Positions 22,145 through 33,784 of a stretch of DNA of 64,000 nt are shown piece by piece. Location: NCBI GenBank assembly GCA_035771165.1, contig JAWNZC010000280.1:696001-760000 (forward strand). Direction: 5' to 3'. The DNA is from Paragorgia papillata (lineage: Eukaryota; Cnidaria; Anthozoa; Scleralcyonacea; Coralliidae). Each line of letters opens with the position of its first letter. Positions within the stretch are counted from its first letter, which is position 1. The translations under genes and the position numbers were made by a program. The notes below the pieces were generated by a model. The model ran no database searches and had not been told where the DNA came from. It saw only the letters and a program-made list of their open reading frames with translations.

Positions 22145-25100
22145 TATCGTATTATTGTTCTGAATATTATTCGAATATTCGTAGACAGCTACAAGGTAAA
22201 TTACAACAAAATCTGGAATTTTAAAAACTTATTTCATGTATATAGTACTGCTGATGTATGTCTTTCAAATAAAACGTGACCTTGGTGGTATATTTGTCAT
22301 TTGTTGATTTGCAACATTTAATTTGTTACATGTTTTAATCCACTTGTTTGTGTGTAATCGAAATAATCGACACTGTAGCTTTCTGAGGTTTAATAATTTA
22401 TTAATTCATATTACATCTGTTTATATTGATCTATGTGATTTAAGATTCAAACACCAGTAGCTGAACCTCACTATGAACCAGCCATATTTGTACGGCCTGT
22501 TTATATTGCCCATTTGAGTATGGCGAAAAAATGCTATGCATAAAAAAATAACAAAGTGAGACGTTCTTCTTTTACTTATTTTTAAGCACTTAAAGTAGTT
22601 AACACCAAAGATGTGAGGGGCAGGTGGCACACATGCTCACATTTAGCTAATATATGATTTATAAGGATATTGGATTTTGGTAAATTTACTAAAGTTTGTG
22701 GAGCCCTTCATCAGAGTAAAACCAAAGGCACCACCTTCTTAACTTTATACCTAAAACACTGCTTAAATATATCAATTTTACTCTTAAAAACATTACAATT
22801 ATATGATTACTGGTGTATATACTGTAATAAAGCAGCTTCTGGTACAAAAAATACCCTTTAGACTTGGCATCTTGTGCAGTCTGGTAACTGATAAGGGTGT
22901 AACAATAGAGGGACTAGGGGGGGGGGGGGGGGGGGGGGGGGGGGGTACAGGCTGCCCACTTAATATTTTTCCTAAGCTCCATTGGTAACTCTGAAAATGG
23001 GCTAAAATGTGACTAAAGCCTGGTTTCCATTTGGTCACTAGTGGTCATTGACAGAGTTGCTGCTGGGATAGGATTTATTCTATCCCAGCAAGTGCAATCA
23101 ACAGCTTGTGACCCACCAATGTCCAAATGTCAGTCAGGATTAAAATTTCCAAGGAAAAGCACAACGCACCCCACCTTACTATTAATGTTGACGAATTAGG
23201 CTAATGCGAAGTATCTTCTGCCAGCACTAGGTAGATAATGCTGGCATGCGTGTTGTCCCCATTTATAACAAAGGTGACAGTCCACAGTTAGTAAGGCTCT
23301 CATTTGTACTGTATACTCTACTGATAAATTTACTTTTGGATAAAGTGCCAACTGAAGATATTTGAACCAAGGCTACATTATGTGCAGCCTAAGATGAGTA
23401 AAGTCATAGTCAGCAATAAATTATGAGTTTTAAGAAATCATTTTATTAACCTTTTCACAACCAGGTTAAGCTATTTAGAATTTCATTCTGGTTAACATGC
23501 CAGATGATTTTATTCTACTGCAGAGGGAATGCATTAGCTGGTTGGGGTGGCCTTGCAAGCTCACATTGAATGGGTCAACTCACTGTTGCTTAGGTTTGCT
23601 GAGAATCCTTGTTAATCAGCTAATTAAGTTACAGTAGCTGGTGTAGGCAGGAATGGGTTATGGTCCAAATCAAAATGTGAAACACAGTAAATGTAATATT
23701 AATTTTATTGTGTAAACAATGTGTGTAACAGAGTTAGTAGTGGAAAATTGTTCTCTCGAGGTGGGAATTCTTAACTTCTGGCTTTTAAATACATGTACAT
23801 CCCAAATGCAGCTGTTCAGTACATAAGAAATAATACAGAAATTGTTGTTTGCAAAAGTAAAACTACAGTTGGTGACTACTATGAAAAGACCTTTGGCTGA
23901 ACTGATTTTCAAAGTAATTTTCTTTAATTTAGAAAGCAGACTTTGGATATACAGTGTGTACTAAAACATTGACTGTAACCATCAATCACTGTCTGTTTAT
24001 GATCAGGGATGCCAGGAGGGGCATAGGGGTGTAGGAACTGGAGGGAAAACAGGGCATGTGCCCCCCCCCCCCCAACTTTGTCATGAAGTGCCCTTTTTGC
24101 AACAGGAAAGTGCCCTTTTTATGTTAAAACATGTGCCTCAAGTGTCCTTTTGAAGTCCTACCCCCTGAACAAAGTGCCCTTTTGAAGCTGTGCCCCTCCA
24201 AGATCAAATTGCTTAGTACACCACTGGAGGGGCAGCTTCCACTCATTGCCTTTCAGTGCTAGGAGGGGTGAGGGGGGTTATCACTTAATATGGATATAAC
24301 TTAAAACAAGATATTAAAAAGGAAACTATATGGGGTCACTACATAGAGTGGGTATCTCCTTGTATTTAAATTATAATTAAATAGAAAAATAAGTTCACCA
24401 TTTATTATTTTATTATCATATATATTATTTATTAACATTTGTACCTAACTGATACTGGAAAAACAACAATAGGACTCAAGGTCCCTTACAAGGTTGTTCT
24501 CCTAAGATTGAATTGTTGATTTTATGGAGAGGGGGGGGGGGGGGAGGGAACCAGAGAACCTGGAAAAACCCTTGAAGCACAGGAGAGATCAACTACAATA
24601 ACTCTACTCACACAAGTTCCAAGCTCAAGCCTGTGACAAGGTGTCCAAAGTGGTCACCCATCCAAGTACTAACGCCATCCAATCAAGCTTAACTTTGGAT
24701 CACAGTGGTCAGGCAACTCTTCACCACCCATGCTTCCCATATGGTCACATAGGTATAGTACCAGTTTAAAACTGGTGTAAAATGTATAAATCAGCAACTA
24801 ATGCTTACCCCATATGGATATAATACTTCAAACCAATGTATATTACTTGTAGATACAAATTAAAAAAAACAATGCCTTGTAGTACGTTGTACAGCTATAA
24901 GAATATTATGTCACATATAACATATATAAAAAGTAATAAACACAGTGTCAACAGCCATAAGACAATATATTTTTTTGTTAAAAATATGAGGAGATACTAC
25001 ATACATGTTGATATATTAAAACTTGATCAGTCACTCAGCTAATTATGAATATTTGAGGTGATTGAAAGATGTAGCCATCATTTATACGTTCCAAATGATA

Positions 25101-25200
25101 CTTCTTGAAGTCAAATCCAGTGTCCATATGACGATATACCATAAATATTTAATTATTTTACATACAAGTACGGAAAACTATGAATTCTGAAAAGTGAACT
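22145..25200. other. Non-coding repeat-rich stretch, no gene recognised
   Basis: No credible gene. It contains a G-run of about 29 at 22,917-22,945 within a dispersed repeat, a C-run at 24,061, a G-run at 24,532-24,544, and degenerate phrases such as AGTGCCCTTTTTGCAACAGG and AAGTGCCCTTTTTATG at 24,080-24,190 that suggest an old repeat. Poly-T/A-rich sequence dominates 24.8-25.2 kb. Confidence 0.5.
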
Positions 25201-25523
25201 CGTCACGAAGCACGTTCACGATGCATGGGCCACGATTAATCTGTTATCTGTCATACTTTAAACTCGAACCAGAGTTCCAAAAATACCACAAAGGCAAGTA
25301 AGTATTTCAGTATTTCTTGTCTCCTTGAAATGACTTTTGCAAAGGAATAACTCTCAATTTCTCAGATTAAGTCCCAATAAACACGTTATTTCGCTTCACT
25401 CCTTCTCGAAAACAAGCCATATTACATGAAGACCGCGATGGGAGAATGGGTGTGAAATTATCTGCGCAGCGCAGTAGGCGTCAACGCGTTAAGCCAATCA
25501 GAGTCGATTTTCAAATGGATTGT

Positions 25524-25530
25524 CCCAGAG
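25524..25530 (+). repeat. Left target-site duplication (CCCAGAG)
   Basis: The 7-bp CCCAGAG directly precedes the left TIR and is repeated at 45,360-45,366 directly after the right TIR. The phrase ATTGTCCCAGAGCCATT survives uninterrupted, inverted, at 20,929-20,945. Confidence 0.82.
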
Positions 25531-25642
25531 CAACACATCCTCACTCTTAGATTACCAATAATAGGTATATGTCAAATGCTCTGGAATTACCAATAATGGG
25601 TAATTCCAGGGGTTTTATTATCTTAGTACCCAGGACCATGCA
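25531..25642 (+). repeat. Left TIR of the 19.8-kb element, with two internal 15-bp boxes
   Basis: It contains TACCAATAATAGGTA (25,553-25,567) and TACCAATAATGGGTA (25,588-25,602), starting 35 bp apart; each is nearly palindromic. They are plausible transposase-binding sites (inference). The transposase start codon lies 28 bp inside the end of the TIR, so the TIR probably also supplies the promoter. Confidence 0.8.
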
Positions 25643-26131
25643 TTCACATCACAACGCGTCTTCTTCAATATGGCGACGAGGAAAGGAGTTGGAAGGCCAC
25701 ATAAACCGTCCAAACAAACTTCTTTGGAGGCTAGTCTTGAACACTTGCAGAGCGTGGCCAGAAGTTTGGAGAAAAAGGACTCTCCAAAGCCAACTAACTT
25801 CTTTTTTTCTTACGATGGTTCTGGTAAAAGAGTTCCTCAGAGTAAACCATATAAGTATCGATCGGTTGCCGAGCGTGCTTCAAAAAAGACACGTGCTGAA
25901 TCCACTCAATCAAGCCACAGTGACTGGGATAGTATAGGTTAGTTTGTCATAAATATTGTTGGAGTCTTTATAAAACATACCCTTTGTGTTTGTCTATATA
26001 GCATGATTGGATTTCACATACAGGTGACTTGGCTGAAAGTGATTCTGATATGACTGAAAAAATTGGAAGAAACGTCTACCTGTACCACCTCAACAGGTTT
26101 GTAGTTGTCTGTATAAATCTGTATAGCTGAG

Positions 26132-26139
26132 TATATATA

Positions 26140-26198
<59 letters not shown>

Positions 26199-26392
26199 AG
26201 AGAATATTAAATTTTTGGTAAAGAATGCTGGCTTCAAATATATATACCAGAATATTAAATTTTTGGTAAAGAATGCTGGCTTCAAATATATATACCAGAA
26301 TATTAAATTTTTGGTAAAGAATGCTGGCTTCAAATAGAAAGTGCTCAATACTTTTAAGTGTAGAGCTTACTATATTGTCACTGTATATAAGT

Positions 26393-26476
<84 letters not shown>
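26132..26476. repeat. (AT)n microsatellites flanking a 3 x 48-bp tandem repeat
   Basis: (TA)n runs at 26,132-26,196 and 26,393-26,476 flank three copies of a 48-bp unit starting at 26,201, 26,249 and 26,297 (AGAATATTAAATTTTTGGTA, then AAGAATGCTGGCTTCAAATA). It lies in an intron of the transposase gene. Confidence 0.88.
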
Positions 26477-26477
<1 letters not shown>

Positions 26478-26535
26478 TGAGTTATGGTTCACGAAATGTT
26501 AGAGAGTGCTCAATACCATATATAGATAGAGCAAA

Positions 26536-26670
26536 ATACAAAGTATAAAGTATAGTTTTACCTTAAAGTCTTCGCTACCAGAGGTTTCACCCTAAACGGG
26601 ATCATCCCGTTTAGGGTGAAACCTCTGGTAGCGAAGACTTTAAGGTAAAACTATACTTTATACTTTGTAT
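26536..26670. repeat. Perfect inverted repeat, 66-bp arms, 3-bp loop
   Basis: The arm at 26,536-26,601 (ATACAAAGTATAAAGTATAG ... CCCTAAACGGGA) is exactly complementary to 26,605-26,670, with TCA as loop. It lies in the second transposase intron between (AT)n runs. No mismatch was seen by eye. Confidence 0.9.
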
Positions 26671-28454
26671 ATATATATATATATATATATATACTGTATA
26701 TGGGTATGTGTATGTATTAATGTTTTTATTGTAAACTAATAATGTAATATCTACAGTCTTGTAATTTGTTTTGTTTGGGGATTTTCTTAGAAAGTTTAGG
26801 CAACTGCATAAAAAACTGTGAGCAAATAGCAGAAGAAATCAAGTGCAATAGTCAATCAACAGGGACCAGAAGAATGCAGTCAGTGGAAGCAAGTTGGGAG
26901 AGTAACAGAGAATCATTATTTAGTGCTCTTCTTAAAAGCCACATGGTTCCTTCTCGAGATGCCATTTGCTTTTTTTGTAATAAGAAGAATGCAGTGATTC
27001 GTTGTCATCAATGTGGGCCAAGGGTATTGATGTGTTCTAACTGTGATGAAGGAATACATGAAGAGAAACCTTTACATGATCGTGATGTATGGATGAATGG
27101 GTTCTTTCAAGAAATTTCTCCAACCGATTCCGTTTTGGAGGATGGATCTTTAGGATTTGTCAGTAAGATTCAGTGTACTGTACGTGTAGTTGAGGAACTT
27201 TGATTATAAATTAACTTGAATGCTATAAGATGAGAATGTAAAAACAGCATGTGTATAATAATATGTATTATGTGTATGTATTTTGTGTATGTATTATGTT
27301 TATGTACATGTGTTGTGTGTGTGTGTGTGTATGTGTATACCTGTATTTTAACAGAGAAAGGCTGTACTGTTTTCTTATTTTAACAGAGAGATGTGCTCCC
27401 TTTCTTCTATGTAAACAATGTATACATTGTAAACAGCAAGGTACACTCAAACTGGTTCCATCAAATGAAAACTTGTATTGTTATAACTTGTGGAGGTAAA
27501 GATTGTTAACAATTTTCATTAGCTATATATTTTAGATGTACTGTATTAACTCTTCCTTGGCCAAATAGTCTCAATGAAGTGTTGTTAGATGTACCACACT
27601 GCTTGATACTGTACATGTATCCTTGTCAGTCTGAGCTACTAATGTAAATACTAGTATACTGTACTAGTTTAAACTCACTTAATACATTTTGTACAATTGG
27701 TGATTTGCACCTAACTATCCATTATTTTATATCTTGTCTTATTTTTAGGTCGATATGACTTATTCCTTTCCACGTATTATTGCACCAATTGTGAGGAACA
27801 ATTTTCACTCACGTCATTGGAGACTATAATCAGCGAGGGTTACTGGCCTGGAAATCCCAAGCAATTAAATCATGTTTTCTCTCAAGATGTTTTCAGACTG
27901 TGGGATTCTGTGAGAAAACATATGCCTGGTACTTCAGAAACTGCATTTCTTAGATCGCTGGGAAATCTCTCTAGTGAGAAAGGCAGGGTATGTAATATTT
28001 GAGATGTTTTAAATTAAATTTTATCTATTCTCACTGGGAATTATGTCTTATGTAATTTTACTTTCAATTAGCTAAGACATGACAATTTATTTTTTGTAAG
28101 AAAGCTGCCTTTCCACTAACAGGCTATTATTTCTTACAGATTTTTTTTTTTACCTTTTTTTTTAGTCGGCTACTAATCAATGTTACAGTTTTTCATGCAT
28201 TTTAAAGAGTGGTGTTTTGCTATGCATGAGATAGAATCCCTGCAGGGAAAAAAGTGGATTGACTGTCCATCCTGTTTTGGATGCCAACACTCTTGTCATG
28301 TGGATGGAAATGCCAAATTATACAGATATAGTTGTGTACCAAGGTACATGTATTTGTAGTTTATTGGACCTGTTAGCAGTACAAGGCTTTTGTATAATTA
28401 ACTACAAATTAATTATTTAGTTTATGAATTGATTTTTTATGTTTTCTACTTTGT

Positions 28455-28790
28455 AGAGGGGAAAGAAAGTGCTACTATGCTAACCTGCTTTTAAGATTTG
28501 CATTCAAATATTTGTCTGTGTTATAAAAATATCATCATTGTAGGCAGAGGACAACTCACTACTTCGTCCACTGTGCATGATTAAGATTACTCTTTAATTT
28601 AATTTACATTTAGTTGTAATAATATCAATAACCTTGTAATTTCTTTTTTAATAAGCCAAAAAAAATGAATCTGTCAAACGTTTGAAAAACCAAGAGTGAT
28701 AATATGTATACATTACATTTATTATCCACGCCCTAAAAAGGGCTTTTCAGATTAAAGTACATTACATAAATAAATAAAGTTATTAATTGC
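28455..28790 (+). other. Probable LINE 3' UTR inserted in the transposase gene
   Basis: CACGCCCTAAAAAGGGCTTT, then TCAGATTAAAGTACATTACA and AATAAATAAAG, looks like the 3' end of an L2/CR1-type LINE: a small hairpin, then AATAAA-like repeats. The preceding 200 bp are AT-rich and non-coding. A possible short transposase exon (GERKCYYANLL) begins at about 28,457 and may be cut by this insertion. Confidence 0.45.
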
Positions 28791-31504
28791 TTTTTATATT
28801 TACAAGATTAAAATAAAATGATTTAAAATTATTTACAGTATATAATAAAGTTATGTAAAAATTTGTTCTTTAAGCAGCACTTAGAAGCGTTCATAGATCC
28901 ACCACAGTTTTAATGATTTACTTGTTGTGATGTATCATATATTACCATAACATACATGACTATTTTTACTCTATTATTTTTATTTGGTTGATCGATCCCA
29001 AAAATAGTTGTATATACTGTATTTTGATGTTTTGTAGAAAAATTCAGTTAATTCGTATTGTGGCACATCTAATTGGAAAGCTGCAAGAAATAATGCCAAT
29101 TCTAGGGCAAGATTGGATGAAACGGGCCTTGAGGTTGCTGGCTGCAGACATGCCTTTGCACTTGCTGCTGTTAACATGTACCAAGGTGAATTATTCGGAT
29201 ATGCGCATTATCTTCAAATTCACAGACTTCTTTCACAAGGTGTCTTGTTTTTGTGGCAGGATGTAATTTGCAAATATTGGCCATGGTTTACCTCCCTACC
29301 GAAAGAACTGTCTCCTCCAGAAGCTTTTCCTCATGAAACCAGCACTTTCAATAATGCATGGAAAAGCTCATATTTGGTCTTGCCAGGTATATATACTAAA
29401 AAAATCTTGCATTAGATCAAAGTGAATGGTTATATTATTTTTGCAATATTTACCATTTGAAAGTTACTAGATTTGTCAAACACTAAAAGAACAAACAACA
29501 TGTTTAGGACCAGTTGTTCGAACCTTGCTGAATCCACATGACTCATAAAGACGTAACCGAAACGTTTCTCATATTTATATTGTTTTATTTCAGGCCTGTT
29601 TGTCTAGTTCGGGTAACTTTTTCTGGAACAAATCAGTACAATACAGTACATGTAACAACGGTTTCGTATTTACCTTAGTTTAAATGTTTAGGTTACATGG
29701 GGTGGCCGTTGGCAACAAGGCAGTGCATATACTGCTGGAGAAGAAGTCGAACAAATTAACAGCTACATTTCAAGATTGGGATCAACAACTAAATACATGA
29801 ATGCAGCAGGTACAATGTCAGAACTAAATTACAAACCAAATGGCAGTACCGTGCCTATTGCTTCCACAGTAATGAACAAGGCAGGGCACCACTGTCTTCA
29901 GTTGCCTTTTTTACATTTACATGTTTGTTTTTAGTTTTGTACATGCTGAACATGGGGGATTGTGGATTAAAACCATAAATTGTTTTAATAGGTCGCGATG
30001 AATCACTGGACGGAACATATTCTCTTTTGGAATAAGCAGAAAGTGTTAAAGCTGCCCAAAAGTTTGTCCAAGAAATATGTTGATGTATGTGCAATTCAAA
30101 GGATTTTTTCAGTATATAATCTTAATGATTATTTTTATAGTTGAAATCGAAGTATTGTTGTATTTTGGTTCATTGTTCGTTTGCATTTTAGTATTTATTG
30201 GTATTCATTGTATTTTGTTCATTATTATTCAAATATTATTACTGTAGGTCAAAAAGTTAATAGACGCGAATAAAGAGGAGCTCAAAAAGGAAATGCAGGA
30301 AATAAATTGTGCTAAACCAGATTGAAAATGGTATTTTGGATAAATGGATGGAGGAGATTGTCAGATGTGGGAGACGTATGTTTTCATCCATGCCTTGGTT
30401 ATATCCTTATGTCACTAGTGGAAACGTCAGAAATAATGTTTTGTGCTATAAAGGCTATCAAACATATGCGTTTATTTCGATTGTTTTTGCTAAATTACAG
30501 GTAGCCAGTTTGGAGAGGTCCATAGCCAGTTTGGAGAGGTCCAACCAACAAAACATGAGCACGAGATTATACAGTATTACCAACTTAGCATAGAGATTTC
30601 CGAGGCTAACTCTCTAAAGCCGTTTGTTGAGGAAGCTCGTGATGGTATCGGCGTTACGCTTGTAACAGGGAATGGCGAGCTGTTCAGGCAAGCATTAGGC
30701 AAACAAGAAGATGTAGAACGCAAAGAAAAGCAGTTGGAGAAACTGGAATCCAGTTTGTGTATTTTTGCGTGTGATGGCAAGAGAACAAAGGCTTTTGAAG
30801 ATGGAAAAAGACTCTTAGCTTCTCAAAAACGTCGGACGCATTCGGGAAGGACATAGAGATGTTAAGTTTTTCTATATCACAAAGAGTGAAGAATATAGGT
30901 CGTTTGGCAGGTCAGAATGTGTATTATAGTTGTTTCGTTCAATGCATTTGTATTATTTAGGCAGAGATTGCATACATGAGAAGTACTGTACGAGTGATAT
31001 TCTAAATTCGTACAACAATTATAATGCAATTTGACACATTTATAGATATCACAACTGCACAATTGAAAGAAACGTACGGTTTTAAAAGGCTTGTTATCAG
31101 ATCTTTTCCGAAGAATGTATCAACCTCTGATTGCAAGAGTTTATGTAAGTGGTGTTATACATGTACAGTGAGTGTACCAACACTGCTATGAAGTCCATCG
31201 CCCTTATCACAGGTTGCTGCAGCTTTTTAAAAAGACCTGATATATAGCCATGATCCTGTCGTTTTACGCGAGTAGGGCTTGTTAACTTTTAGTTCAACTT
31301 TATTTGAAAATATAAAACATTCTTGCCGTGATTTATAGATTCTTCCAAGCAGAGGTCGAAACTGCGTAGTAAGAACATGAGCGAAAAGAAAAAACTGGAG
31401 GATCTAATTAAGGAGGCTAACTTCGTTAATAAAATGTTGGAGGAAACCGTGAGCGACATCACCTTACCCCCAGGCCCTAACGGGATGTTTTCCTTGGATT
31501 GATC

Positions 31505-31710
31505 AAGAAGACAATGGTATATACCTGTGTGTGTGTATATGTATGTGTGTATGTATATGTATATGTACTCTGTGTAGTGAGAGAGTGTGAGAGAGAAAGT
31601 GAGAGAGAGAGAGTGTGAGAGAGAGAGAGTGAGAGAGTGTGTGTGAGAGAGTATGTGAGAGAGAGTGAGAGAGAGTGAGTGAGAGAGAGAGAGAGAGAGA
31701 GTGAGTTTCA
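31505..31710. repeat. (GT)n/(GA)n microsatellite
   Basis: TGTGTGTATATGTATGTG followed by GAGAGAGTGAGAGAGTGTG-type repeats, in the transposase region after the block ending GPNGMFSLD. Long open frames here (Ser-Leu-His-rich on the minus strand) are composition artefacts. Confidence 0.85.
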
Positions 31711-32815
31711 AAGTCTAATTGTCTTTTGAATAGGCGAACCTTCTTAATACGCAAGGGCTTGGAAATCCCGCAGCCAAGTCTGACGTCGAGTATTAGGAAT
31801 TCATTTCTTAAACATACTAATACACATTTGAAATGTTTTAGGACATTTGGACTAGAATCTAGATTAAGGACTGGATAGGAAAGGAACAGCTTTTTGAGTG
31901 TTTCATATGGTTTCACAGATAATTGAAATTAGTTCTTTAAGAAAAGATTTCGCTTAATTTATGTAATTTGTTTCTCAATAACCAAACCACATAACCAAAT
32001 CTTGGTATTGTTTTCCTTTGTTTTTGTTTTATGAATTATTAATTATGTGGGATCATGTTTTCCTGTATCTGTTCTGTTTCATGTAGCTGTGTTGCCATTG
32101 CGGGCAAAGAGAAAGGCCGTAGACGTGTTTCCTAACTGGAAAGAGACGGGAAGAAGATTTTGGTCCTTGAAGACGAAATGCGTCGGTTTCTCTGTTATTA
32201 CAGAGATAAAGTTATTCCTGATCTTTCTTCCCGCTTAGATTCTTTGGATAATGGTATGTATTGTTGCAACGATTATAAGATATTTAACGAGTACAATAAC
32301 ATGCAATATTGAAAACTTAAACCTTTTTTTAAGACGAACTGCCTAATGATGACCTTCCAGTATGCTCTGTACAATTGGACCAGGTACAGTACTATGTAGA
32401 CGATGATATTTCATAAGCGATTCCTTGCCTTGACGAAAAGGTCATTGGCGACGGTTTCCGGTCGACAAAACATACTCTTTATTATATTCTATGGTTTTTC
32501 ACGTGGTGTCAGTAAATAAGTGTTTAATATATATTATGTTTTTGTGTATATTTAGGGGAAGTACAAATTCAATAAATTTAGTCGAATTGCAATGGCTGGT
32601 GAGAGGGCTCTAGTAAAGTCTGGAATATTCTTTGGCAAACAGATGATAAAGACAGGTGCTACTTTCTTTAAACGTGTGATAGATGGAACAATGGATAAAC
32701 TAGAATTTTCTGACAGTGAAGATGACAAACGATGAAGATGGAGAAGAAGAGTTTGAAGAAGAGTGCAGTGAAGAAGCGGAGCAAAGAAACGAAGTTGATA
32801 TGTAATAGATACATT

Positions 32816-33247
32816 TAAAGTGCCCATTGAACAAAAATTAAGTTTGTCTTATTTGAAAGAACTCTTCAAATAATGAAGAATATCAATTTACACTTCTTTC
32901 ATATTTTACTTGCATAGTTCATGATATATTTAGAATGATGTGTTATTCAAGTGAAATAACTTATGAGGTCAAAGGGTTTACCAAACTCTTGCAACATATT
33001 GAATACTGCATCTTTAGGATTATTGTACAAAATTGTTTTGAAACTTCGCAAATCATAAAGCTAAATATTGAAGACGAGTATCAAATGATTTCGTGTAAAA
33101 CTTTTGACGTCATAGATCATCATTTGAATATCACAAAATTTCAATATCTCGAGAACTAAGTGAAATATGGAAGAGCTTTTAACGTGATGATGTTCGGGTT
33201 CTTTTTTTCAAATAAAACAAACTTATTTTTTGCTTTACAGTCACTTT
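32816..33247. mobile_element. TIR/foldback MITE, family A copy 3
   Basis: AAAAATTAAGTTTGTCTTAT, then TTGAAAGAACTCTTC, pairs with the inverted TTTTTTTCAAATAAAACAAA, then CTTATTTTTTGCTT. Outermost bases AAAGTGCCCATTGA and TTTACAGTCACTTT are also complementary. It lies just after the transposase stop region, within the giant element. Confidence 0.7.
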
Positions 33248-33427
33248 GACATCCGCTAATGTCATCCACTAATGTTGATCCTAAATCCAGCTACAATGAA
33301 TGGGTGGCACCCCATGATACCCCTGTCATTGAGCAGATAATACGGGATAATTCATCCCGGGGGACTGGAAGCCTTGGTTTATTGTAAATATTTTAATATA
33401 TCTGTGCCAAGAATTCACACTTTAATA

Positions 33428-33580
33428 CAGTAACACTCACTCACTCACTCACTCACTGCACTCACTCACTCACTCACTCACTCACTCACTCACTCACTCA
33501 CTCACTCACCTCACTCACTCACTCACTCACTCACTCACTCACTCACTCACTCACTCAACACTCACTCACTCTCTCACTCA
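33428..33580. repeat. (CACT)n microsatellite
   Basis: About 150 bp of CACT units with a few breaks, located 200 bp before the satellite array. Confidence 0.92.
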
Positions 33581-33784
33581 CTGGGTTGGCCACTTATTTG
33601 TTACTATTAGCGTGGCTATCAGAACGACTGCCACGCAGCCTATAACTCATCGAAATTTTGTACAACTACATAGGATAGCAACGAAATGCAGTAAAAACGA
33701 TGTTGAACTGCCAAGAATTTCAAGAACGAAATACTGACGTTTCAAACAACGCCTTAAAACACTTTTCTTCCTACTGCCCACGTA

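Larger units (their letters stand above)
25670..32805 (+). pseudogene. KDZ-type transposase gene, intron-rich, with frame breaks
   Basis: Candidate exons with GT-AG ends: 25670-25937, 26025-26097, ~26757-27162, 27387-27440, 27749-27987, 28189-28343, 29038-29386, 29692-29809, 29992-30084, 30248 on, 30501-30855, 31339-31502, ~32085-32255, ~32555-32731. In order they encode a basic N-terminus (MATRKGVGRPHKPSKQ), a Cys/His cluster (CFFCNKK, RCHQCGPRVLMCSNCDEGIH), YYCTNCEEQF, the conserved CPSCFGCQHSCHVDGNAKLY, LDETGLEVAGCRHAFALAAV, NMYQGELFGYAHYL, LSIMHGKAHIWSCQ, WGGRWQQGSAYTAGEEVEQI and an acidic tail. Candidate catalytic acids are the D of HVDGN, the D or E of LDETGL, and an E of GEEVEQ (inference). 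Frame is lost at 26,057-26,062 (A run), about 29,322-29,326 (T4), 30,008-30,009 (GG) and about 30,309. An expected DDVD block (seen at 8.4 kb) is missing near a LINE insertion at 28.5-28.8 kb. Breaks fall in short homopolymers, so either decay or read error is possible. Confidence 0.82.

Noticed and set aside
27390..27500. Frameshift between the Cys-cluster exon and the GRYDLF block of the transposase
   Set aside because: Using the donor at 27,440 (CAGCAAG|GTACAC) joins both blocks in phase, so no break is needed there.
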